Origin: Bacteroidota bacterium
Lineage (GTDB): Bacteria > Bacteroidota > Bacteroidia > Bacteroidales > Prolixibacteraceae
Direction of reading: 5' to 3'
DNA: 8,928 bases
Assembly: GCA_030691295.1 (NCBI GenBank)
Contig: JAUYEQ010000017.1
Location: 1 to 8,928, forward strand
The position numbers and the translations under genes were made by a program. The notes under the pieces were generated by a model. It saw only the letters and a list, made by a program, of their open reading frames with translations, did not search any database and was not told the DNA's origin. Below are positions 1-5,509 of the stretch, in pieces; positions within the stretch are counted from its first letter, which is position 1; the number at the start of each line of letters is the position of its first letter.

Positions 1-2
1 AC

Positions 3-1742
3 ATCAAATCGGTTCAGAAAATCCGCGACGTTCAAAAAATCGCGGTTGAAGAAAGCCGCATGAAAATTCCATTGCTATTCGGAATGGACGTTATTCATGG
101 TTACCAAACCTTGTTCCCGATTCCGCTCGGCATGTCGTGCAGCTGGGATATGGAACTTATAGAGAAAAGTGCCCGTTTGGCCGCACAGGAAGCCAGTGCC
201 GATGGCATTTGCTGGACGTTTTCGCCGATGGTCGATATCTCACGCGATCCGCGTTGGGGAAGAGTTTCAGAAGGATCGGGCGAAGATCCGTACCTGGGTT
301 CTGAAATTGCCAAAGCTATGGTGAAAGGTTATCAGGGCGACGATCTTCTGAAAAACAATACCATCATGGCATGTGTCAAGCATTTTGCGCTGTATGGCGC
401 ACCCGAAGCAGGACGCGATTACAATACAGTTGACATGAGCCGAATTAGAATGTACAATGAATATTTGCCTCCGTACCAGGCAGCAGTTGATGCCGGAGTT
501 GGCAGTGTGATGGCTGCGTTCAACGAAATTGATGGCATACCGGCAACTGGTAACAAATGGTTACTGACCGATTTGTTGCGCGACGAATGGAAATTCAATG
601 GATTTGTGGTGACCGATTATACCGGCATACTGGAAATGGTTGATCACGGAATAGGTAATCTGCAGGAAGTTTCGGCGCTTGCCCTTCGTGCCGGCATCGA
701 CATGGACATGGTGACCGATGGTTTGACGGGCACTTTGAAACAATCGCTTGACGAAGGAAAAGTTACACAAAAGGAAATCGATCAGGCTTGCCGACGTATA
801 TTGGAAGCCAAATACAGGCTGGGACTTTTTGAAGATCCTTACCGTTATTGCGATGAAAACCGCGCCAAAACCGAAATTTTCACGCCTGAAAACCGTCAGG
901 TTGCCCGTGAAATTGCTGCACAAACTTTCGTATTGCTGAAAAACGAAAATCAGGTTCTTCCAATTCAGGATAAACAAAAAATTGCGCTGATTGGCCCATT
1001 GGCCGACAACCGCGAAAACATGCCCGGGACCTGGAGTGTGGCTGGCGATTTTGCGAAATCGGTTTCCGTACTCGATGGCCTGAAAAATGCACTTGGCAGC
1101 GAAGCAAACATACTTTATGCAATGGGAACCAACGTGGTAAGCGATTCGGTGCTCGATTCGCGGATCAGCATTTTCGGGAAACCAACCAAATGGGACAAAC
1201 GCTCGCAAAAAGAAATGATTGCCGAAGCGGTTGCCATTGCCCGGAAATCGGATGTGATCATAGCTGCCGTGGGCGAATCGGCTGAGATGAGCGGCGAAGC
1301 TTCAAGCCGTTCAGATATTAACCTTCCGGAGAACCAGAAAGAACTGCTGGAAGCATTACTGGCAACCGGCAAACCGGTGGTGATGGTGATGTTTACCGGA
1401 CGTCCTCTGACCATCAGTTGGGAAAAGGCTAATGTTCCGGCCATCCTGAATGTTTGGTTTGCAGGTTCCGAAGCGGGAGATGCCATTGCGGATGTGCTGC
1501 TTGGAAAGGTAAATCCTTCAGGAAAACTAAGTGCGACTTTTCCACAGAATGTAGGCCAGATTCCAATTTTCTACAACCACAAAAATACCGGACGTCCATT
1601 GGCCGAAGGTGCCTGGTTCTCGAAATTCCGCTCCAATTACCTTGATGTTCCGAATGAACCATTGTTCCCATTTGGTTTTGGATTGAGCTATACTACTTTC
1701 GACTATAAAAACCTGAAATTAAGTGAATCGACACTGACGTAG
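3..1742 (+). CDS. bglX: BglX-type family 3 beta-glucosidase, 5'-partial, main part of a gene broken by an in-frame stop
   Basis: Glycoside hydrolase family 3, retaining beta-glucosidase/xylosidase type, probably periplasmic; the signal peptide would lie upstream of the window. The frame is open from base 3, and 19 codons precede the Met at 60, so that Met is internal. Numbering from it: the TIM-barrel domain runs to about 270, with LLFGMDVIHG near the start, a KHF substrate-binding motif at about 107-109, and the nucleophile Asp186 in GFVVTDY (codon 615-617). The alpha/beta sandwich domain runs about 290-520, with the likely acid/base Glu413 in SGEASSR (codon 1296-1298). FPFGFGLSYTTF then leads into the FnIII-like domain, where TAG at 1740-1742 ends the frame. 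The catalytic residues are all before the stop. Family and both residues are seen in sequence; exact substrate is not. BglX is a family-level symbol. Confidence 0.9.
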   Translation: MKSVQKIRDVQKIAVEESRMKIPLLFGMDVIHGYQTLFPIPLGMSCSWDMELIEKSARLAAQEASADGICWTFSPMVDISRDPRWGRVSEGSGEDPYLGSEIAKAMVKGYQGDDLLKNNTIMACVKHFALYGAPEAGRDYNTVDMSRIRMYNEYLPPYQAAVDAGVGSVMAAFNEIDGIPATGNKWLLTDLLRDEWKFNGFVVTDYTGILEMVDHGIGNLQEVSALALRAGIDMDMVTDGLTGTLKQSLDEGKVTQKEIDQACRRILEAKYRLGLFEDPYRYCDENRAKTEIFTPENRQVAREIAAQTFVLLKNENQVLPIQDKQKIALIGPLADNRENMPGTWSVAGDFAKSVSVLDGLKNALGSEANILYAMGTNVVSDSVLDSRISIFGKPTKWDKRSQKEMIAEAVAIARKSDVIIAAVGESAEMSGEASSRSDINLPENQKELLEALLATGKPVVMVMFTGRPLTISWEKANVPAILNVWFAGSEAGDAIADVLLGKVNPSGKLSATFPQNVGQIPIFYNHKNTGRPLAEGAWFSKFRSNYLDVPNEPLFPFGFGLSYTTFDYKNLKLSESTLT

Positions 1743-2045
1743 GATGGAAAACTGACAGTTTCAGTTGAACTTACCAACTCCGGAAATTACGATGGCGCCG
1801 AAGTGGTCCAGTTGTATTTGCGCGACTTGGTTGGAACGGTTACCCGCCCTGTAAAAGAGCTGAAAGGCTTTCAGAAAGTATTCCTGAAAAAAGGCGAAAC
1901 CCACACCATTGAATTTACCCTGACTGAAAAAGACCTGCGCTTTTACAACAGCGAACTGAAATTCGTGAGCGAGCCCGGCGATTTCAAAGTCTTTGTCGGA
2001 ACCAATTCGGTGAATGTACTTGAAGCACCGTTTGCGCTGAATTAA
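1743..2045 (+). pseudogene. C-terminal FnIII-like domain of the same GH3 gene, separated by the TAG codon
   Basis: Immediately after the TAG the same reading frame continues for 100 codons to TAA at 2043-2045. The translation begins DGKLTVSVELTNSGNYDGAE and includes VVQLYLRDLVGTVTRPVKEL and FKVFVGTNS, which is the usual FnIII-like C-terminal domain of BglX-type GH3 enzymes. No bases are missing or added around the stop, so one substitution explains the break. A GTG at 1803 could serve as a start, but that would begin in the middle of the domain, so an independent gene is unlikely. Without this domain GH3 enzymes of this type are generally expected to be unstable or poorly active (inference). 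Confidence 0.85.
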
Positions 2046-2052
2046 AACATAC

Positions 2053-2083
2053 TTTGAAACCACTTTCTTATTTTCTACTTTAG
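2053..2083 (+). promoter_or_regulatory. candidate Bacteroidota sigma-ABfr promoter for the ECF sigma gene
   Basis: TTTG at 2053-2056 and TACTTTAG at 2076-2083 are separated by 19 bases. This resembles the Bacteroidota housekeeping promoter (-33 TTTG, -7 TAnnTTTG), with one mismatch in the -7 element. Transcription would begin around 2090, about 20 bases before the ATG at 2112. It lies in the 66-base gap after the GH3 gene, so the sigma gene need not depend on GH3 read-through. Pattern match only. Confidence 0.45.
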
Positions 2084-2111
2084 CCGACTTATTGAAAACC
2101 CCTATTCACAG

Positions 2112-2696
2112 ATGGTTCAATTCGGAGACAAAGGTATGTTCACTGAAAAGAGGAATCCTGAATTGTTTGATGATCTTTTCAGGCAGTATTCCAAACCTTT
2201 GTTTTATTATGCCGCCAAATTTGTGGACGATGAAGCTGCCCGCGACATTGTTCAGGATGTATTTGTAAAATTATGGTCCGATCAGACAATTACGATCAAA
2301 CAATCGCTGAATGCACTTCTGTTTACGATGGTGCGGAACAGTTGTCTTCAGCTAATTGAAAAACAAAAAGTCAGGAGTAAATACTTCGAATCGGCCAAAC
2401 TAAAACTTCAGGAAGAAGAGCTTCGGTTTTACATGGAAGAAAAAACCAGCCTGCTGGAGCAGGAACTGGAAGATAAGTTGAACGAAGTTTTAAATAATCT
2501 ACCCGACCGCTGCCGGCAAATTTTTACGTTGAGCCGATTTGAGAACAAAAAGAACAAGGAAATTGCCGGGGAACTCGACATTTCAGTAAAAGCGGTGGAA
2601 AAACAAATCACCAAAGCGCTGGGCACCATCCGAACAGAGATGAAAGATTATTTGCCAGTGCTGATGTTTTTATCCGGGCACTTGCTCAAGAATTAA
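2112..2696 (+). CDS. ECF-family RNA polymerase sigma-70 factor (Bacteroidota SusC/FecR-associated type)
   Basis: A 194-residue ECF sigma factor, the usual length. Region 2 spans about 19-83 (FDDLFRQYSKPLFYYAAKFV, then ARDIVQDVFVKLW, the core-binding part). Region 4 spans about 125-176 (LNNLPDRCRQIFTLSRFE, then the helix-turn-helix NKEIAGELDISVKAVEKQI). A glutamate- and lysine-rich linker (about 90-123) joins them. Such factors are held by a FecR anti-sigma factor and direct transcription of susC/susD genes; here the likely partner is the gene at 4160-5149, but a minus-strand ATPase gene lies between. An ATG at 2136 (Met9) is an alternative start. The stop TAA at 2694-2696 overlaps the stop of the convergent gene. 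Class is clear; regulon is inferred from neighbours. Confidence 0.93.
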   Translation: MVQFGDKGMFTEKRNPELFDDLFRQYSKPLFYYAAKFVDDEAARDIVQDVFVKLWSDQTITIKQSLNALLFTMVRNSCLQLIEKQKVRSKYFESAKLKLQEEELRFYMEEKTSLLEQELEDKLNEVLNNLPDRCRQIFTLSRFENKKNKEIAGELDISVKAVEKQITKALGTIRTEMKDYLPVLMFLSGHLLKN

Positions 2697-3955
2697 AACA
2701 ACTCCCAAGGTCGGATATGTTTTATTCCTTCATAATCTGAAAATTTAAAATCATCGAGCGAAACAACAATCTTCTCATAATTATCCTTAATTAACAACAG
2801 ATTGCCGAATTCACGGTCGATTGTTTTTGCTTCGTTTAAAACATAACAAACCTGCACATACATCGTTTTTTCTGATTTCTGCGCTACGAAATCAATTTCA
2901 AGGTCGTTAAAGACCCCCACTGAAACTTTATATCCCATGCGCCGAAGTTGCATAAAAATATAATTTTCGAGATTGTTCCCAACATCAGAAGGAAAATTTC
3001 CAAGGATGTAATTTTTAAATGACAAATCGTTCAGATAGTATTTACATTCTCCCCCAAGTGTTTGTTTGCCACGTAAATTGTATCTTTCTGCCTGTTGAAT
3101 TATAAAAGTATCTTTCAGGAATCCTACGTAAGATGAAACAGTTTCGTAATTCGTTTTCTTTTGTCTGCTTTTAAAATAGTTTATGATGCTACTGTATGAT
3201 GTTAAATTTCCGATATTGGAGGATAGAAATTTAAATATATCTTCGAGCAACGCAAGATCTTTTATGTTATGGCGTCCAACAATATCGCGTAAAACAATTG
3301 TATTTCTCAAGCTTTCGATGTAATGACGTTGCAACTCCTCCTGTTCAAAATTAAACATCTCCGGCATTCCTCCGGTTTGCATGTAGCGAAGAAAGGTTTC
3401 CTTACTGATGTTAAAACTCTTAATCCCTGCATACTCAAAAAAACTAAAAGGAAAAATCTCAAATTCGACATAACGGCCTGAAAGCATCGTTGCAAGTTCT
3501 CCGGAAAGCAAATTGGAATTCGATCCGGTTATAAATAATTCAAAATCAGAAGTAAAATCCTGAGAATATGAATTCACAAAAGTTTCCCAGTTCTGAATGT
3601 TCTGAACTTCATCTAAAAAAATATAGATTTTCCCATTCAAAGCGAATTGGGACCGATAATAATTAAACAAAACCTCCAAATCCAATGATGATTTAACCTC
3701 ATCAAAAGCGGTATATTCCTTATTGACGTAGAAAATATTTTGCGGATTAACCCCTTTATCTGAAATTAAGTGGTTTATTATCTGACGCAAGACGTAACTT
3801 TTTCCAACCCGCCGCTGTCCAACAAGTACTTTAATTAGTTTGTTGCCAATAAACTTAGTAATCGCGTTCAGATAATCGCTTCGTTCATATCCAGCTTTGT
3901 ATAGCTGTCCATCCCAAACATTGAATGTCCTGATTCTTTCAAAGACTGCTTTCAT
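2693..3955 (-). CDS. AAA_14/DUF4143 family ATP-binding protein
   Basis: A 420-residue protein with a typical two-part layout. The N-terminal P-loop ATPase has Walker A GQRRVGKS at 46-53, Walker B IYIFLDE ending at Asp115-Glu116, a sensor-like TGSNS at 143-147, and a possible arginine finger in LSGRY (Arg161). The C-terminal DUF4143 region has NLENYIFMQLRR (about 328-339), EIDFV (353-357) and YVQV (366-369), a pattern like a degenerate PD-(D/E)XK nuclease fold with Gln where the lysine is expected. These proteins are abundant and patchily distributed in Bacteroidota, archaea and others, and their function is not well established; I assign none. It is read against the surrounding genes, converges on the sigma gene with a 3-base stop overlap, and looks more AT-rich by eye than the GH3 gene, consistent with later arrival. 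The length matches the family, so it appears intact. Confidence 0.9.
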   Translation of the reverse strand: MKAVFERIRTFNVWDGQLYKAGYERSDYLNAITKFIGNKLIKVLVGQRRVGKSYVLRQIINHLISDKGVNPQNIFYVNKEYTAFDEVKSSLDLEVLFNYYRSQFALNGKIYIFLDEVQNIQNWETFVNSYSQDFTSDFELFITGSNSNLLSGELATMLSGRYVEFEIFPFSFFEYAGIKSFNISKETFLRYMQTGGMPEMFNFEQEELQRHYIESLRNTIVLRDIVGRHNIKDLALLEDIFKFLSSNIGNLTSYSSIINYFKSRQKKTNYETVSSYVGFLKDTFIIQQAERYNLRGKQTLGGECKYYLNDLSFKNYILGNFPSDVGNNLENYIFMQLRRMGYKVSVGVFNDLEIDFVAQKSEKTMYVQVCYVLNEAKTIDREFGNLLLIKDNYEKIVVSLDDFKFSDYEGIKHIRPWELF

Positions 3956-4001
3956 AATTTTTCAAGTCTGATTGAATTTTATCTCATTTTAAGATATTAT
4001 T

Positions 4002-4009
4002 CAAATATA
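4002..4009 (-). promoter_or_regulatory. candidate -7 promoter element of the ATPase gene
   Basis: On the minus strand the sequence is TATATTTG, an exact match to the Bacteroidota -7 consensus TAnnTTTG. Transcription would start around 3995, leaving a leader of about 40 bases before the ATG at 3955-3953. No good TTTG is seen at the -33 position, so this is half of a promoter. If real, the ATPase gene carries its own housekeeping promoter, as expected of an inserted single-gene unit. Confidence 0.4.
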
Positions 4010-4074
4010 CTTGATTTTTTTCAGAATAGTTTCATTACCGATATTCTTTAATACTTACTTTCAGATTTTCTGCC

Positions 4075-4102
4075 AATCTGTGTTAATCCGTGTAATCTGT
4101 GG
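4075..4102. repeat. short intergenic repeat of three ~9-nt units (AATCYGTGK type)
   Basis: Three near-identical units follow each other: AATCTGTGT (4075-4083), AATCCGTGT (4085-4093) and AATCTGTGG (4094-4102), with one extra T after the first. The tract lies in the 204-base divergent gap between the ATPase and fecR genes. From memory, such runs are common between genes in Bacteroidota, but no search was possible. A related unit appears at 8823-8842. Confidence 0.6.
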
Positions 4103-4118
4103 TATCTATTTTCACACC

Positions 4119-4137
4119 GGGGTAGGGTTTTTTCGCC
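4119..4137 (+). promoter_or_regulatory. GGGGTAGGG-T6 motif ahead of fecR, unknown role
   Basis: A GGGGTAGGG block is followed by six T and CGCC, ending 22 bases before the fecR start. I recall similar G-rich-then-T blocks between ECF sigma and fecR genes in Bacteroidota, which would make this part of the original sigma-fecR junction. That recollection is unverified. No promoter consensus is seen for fecR itself. Confidence 0.25.
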
Positions 4138-4159
4138 TCTTCCGATCATAGGTTAGTAA

Positions 4160-5149
4160 ATGCAAAAAAAAATGTCCGAAATCGAAACCATCATACAAAA
4201 ATACCTTCAGGGAAAAACTTCGGAAGAAGAAAACAAGCAACTGCAACAATGGATGCAGCAATCGCCGGAAAACAAGAAACGACTGTTTGCTGAAAAAGAT
4301 ATCTGGGATACTTTTAGTTTTCATTCGAACCTGAAAAAATACGAAGTAAGTTCTGAACTGGGATTGCTAAAAAAACGCATCGAACCAAAACAGGCAACAA
4401 TAAGTTTAAAACAAATTCTCAAAATCGCTGCAATTCTGGTGGTTACTTTCGGATTGGGTTGGGGAAGCCGGTTTATTTCATTTAGCAGTAAACAAACTGC
4501 AGAAGTTACCATGCAGGAAATTTTTGTTCCAAAAGGCCAGGTTAACCAGGTTTTTCTGTCCGATGGAACCCGGATCTGGATCAATTCAGAAACAAAACTG
4601 ACGACACCTTCCGTTTTTACAACCAAAGAACGTGTTGTAAAGTTAAATGGTGAAGCCTTCTTTGAGGTTGCCAAAGATGCAAAACGTCCGTTCCGTGTTG
4701 AAGTAAACGGCCAGCAGATTGAAGTACTCGGAACCTCCTTCAATGTCCGGGCTTACGATAATTCAAACGAAATTGAAACAACACTCGAAACCGGACAAAT
4801 TCAATTACACACCGGCAGCCAGACTACGCTGCTCAAACCGGGAGAGCAAAGCCTTTTTAACAAATCGGAAAGGCAACTGGTTATCGCCAAGGTTAATCCT
4901 GAAACTTTCAGTTCTTGGAAAGATGGACGTTATGAGTTCCAGAACGAAGATTTGCTGGAGGTATTTAAAGTGGTGGAACGTTGGTACGATGTTGACATTA
5001 CCGCCGATGAAACTTATTTCAATGGAATGCGCTTTTCAGGGGTGATCAAAAGGAACAAGGATGCCAAACATTTCCTTGAACTGCTGAATTTAACGGTTCC
5101 AATCCAATACGAAATTAAGACAGATAAAATCAGGATTTTGAAGAAGTAA
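4160..5149 (+). CDS. FecR-family transmembrane anti-sigma factor with DUF4974
   Basis: A 329-residue single-pass inner-membrane protein. The cytoplasmic part (1-85) would bind the ECF sigma factor and includes the helical stretch LQGKTSEEENKQLQQWM. One hydrophobic segment lies at about 86-104 (ILKIAAILVVTFGLGWG). The periplasmic FecR domain covers about 118-213 (VPKGQVNQVFLSDGTRIWIN, LNGEAFFEVAKD, VLGTSFNVRAY), and DUF4974 covers about 255-326 (LLEVFKVVERWYDVDI). It would relay signals from the STN domain of the transporter downstream. The first five codons contain a run of nine A (4164-4172) ending in a second ATG at 4172, so the real start could be either Met1 or Met5. It is separated from its likely sigma partner by about 1.46 kb holding the opposite-strand ATPase gene. 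No frameshift is seen. Confidence 0.92.
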   Translation: MQKKMSEIETIIQKYLQGKTSEEENKQLQQWMQQSPENKKRLFAEKDIWDTFSFHSNLKKYEVSSELGLLKKRIEPKQATISLKQILKIAAILVVTFGLGWGSRFISFSSKQTAEVTMQEIFVPKGQVNQVFLSDGTRIWINSETKLTTPSVFTTKERVVKLNGEAFFEVAKDAKRPFRVEVNGQQIEVLGTSFNVRAYDNSNEIETTLETGQIQLHTGSQTTLLKPGEQSLFNKSERQLVIAKVNPETFSSWKDGRYEFQNEDLLEVFKVVERWYDVDITADETYFNGMRFSGVIKRNKDAKHFLELLNLTVPIQYEIKTDKIRILKK

Positions 5150-5170
5150 AAGTCGTCAGTCGTAAAAATT

Positions 5171-5200
5171 AGTCGCAGTATTCAGTCACAGTGTTCAGTA
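5171..5200. repeat. imperfect 13-nt tandem repeat after fecR
   Basis: AGTCGCAGTATTC (5171-5183) is followed directly by AGTCACAGTGTTC (5184-5196), differing at two positions, then by AGTA, the start of a third copy. Related GTCAGTCGTA occurs just upstream at 5155-5164. The tract begins 21 bases after the fecR stop. Role unknown; probably a dispersed intergenic repeat. Confidence 0.6.
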
Positions 5201-5219
5201 ATAAAACCGGGATTCCAAA

Positions 5220-5315
5220 GCAACAGCGTTGCGGACTATTTGTAGAAAAGAAACAACAAATATTTTTAACGTCCGCGCGATAAGGTTGATTAGAAATAGA
5301 TGGTTTTTTCGGACG
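5220..5315. repeat. palindromic intergenic element with three mutually complementary arms
   Basis: A small hairpin GCAAC-AGC-GTTGC occupies 5220-5232. Overlapping it, GCGGAC (5231-5236) pairs with GTCCGC (5271-5276), and inside that TATTTGT (5237-5243) pairs with ACAAATA (5256-5262). The same middle arm, as CGTCCG (5270-5275), also matches CGGACG (5310-5315), so two long stems exclude one another. The TATTTGTAGAAAAG core looks like dispersed Bacteroidota repeats as I remember them. No transposase is nearby. Confidence 0.5.
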
Positions 5316-5347
5316 GAATAGAAAAAAGAAGAAAAAAGAGAAAAAAT

Positions 5348-5390
5348 AATATCCAATATCGAATTTTCAATAACCAATATCCAACAATTA
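5348..5390. repeat. AATATCC/CCAATATC low-complexity intergenic repeat
   Basis: CCAATATC occurs at 5353-5360 and again at 5374-5381, within a stretch built of AATATCC, CAATA and AATTTTCAATA words. Such degenerate arrays are a familiar kind of dispersed intergenic sequence in Bacteroidota (recollection, not checked). It lies between the A/G-rich tract and the AGGAGGT block. Confidence 0.5.
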
Positions 5391-5430
5391 AAAAAAAGGA
5401 GGTAAACACAAGAAGAATAAAAAACAAAAA

Positions 5431-5456
5431 ACGGAGAATGTACCACCATCCTCCGT
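5431..5456 (+). promoter_or_regulatory. stem-loop in the susC leader
   Basis: ACGGAG (5431-5436) pairs with CTCCGT (5451-5456); after one A-C mismatch, ATG (5438-5440) pairs with CAT (5447-5449), leaving the loop TACCAC (5441-5446). No T-run follows, so it is not an ordinary intrinsic terminator. It ends 53 bases before the susC start, so it probably sits in the 5' untranslated region and may affect mRNA stability, translation or premature termination. The role is inferred from position only. Confidence 0.5.
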
Positions 5457-5509
5457 TCCAATGTTGAGTCTTAATAAATTAAAACTTCATCTTAAAGCAA
5501 AGCAAATTT

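Larger units (their letters stand above)
5150..5509. other. 360-base fecR-susC gap: no gene, several repeats and stem-loops
   Basis: No protein or RNA gene is recognised. The gap holds, in order: a 13-nt tandem repeat (5171-5200), a palindromic element (5220-5315), a purine-rich A/G tract (about 5316-5346), an AATATCC-type repeat (5348-5390), a perfect but unattached AGGAGGT (5397-5403) with no start codon at proper spacing, a strong stem-loop (5431-5456), and an AT-rich leader to susC. No housekeeping TAnnTTTG promoter is convincing, which fits a susC promoter read by the ECF sigma factor. Confidence 0.7.

Noticed and set aside
561..1208. Long minus-strand open frame inside the GH3 gene (and others at 1115-1486 and 4321-4743)
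   Set aside because: The translations show no recognisable family, are rich in residues typical of antisense shadows, and lie wholly opposite well-supported genes.
1740..1742. TAG read as a sense codon (genetic code change)
   Set aside because: susC itself appears to end in TAG, and reading through that TAG adds only six codons before TAA with no recovery of the missing strand. The sigma, ATPase and fecR genes use TAA and give no support for recoding. No suppressor tRNA is in the window.
1803..2045. Separate small gene starting at GTG 1803
   Set aside because: It is the C-terminal end of the GH3 FnIII-like domain in the same frame as the upstream gene, and the homologous sequence already begins at 1743.
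4075..4102. CRISPR array
   Set aside because: Units are about 9 nt, abut each other without spacers and are only three in number; no cas genes are present.
5237..5242. TATTTG as the -7 element of a susC promoter
   Set aside because: It lacks the two-base spacing of TAnnTTTG, lies about 270 bases from the start codon, and is part of the palindromic repeat.
5438..5467. MYHHPPFQC as an annotated gene
   Set aside because: Nine codons with no suitably spaced ribosome binding site; kept only as a finding tied to the stem-loop.
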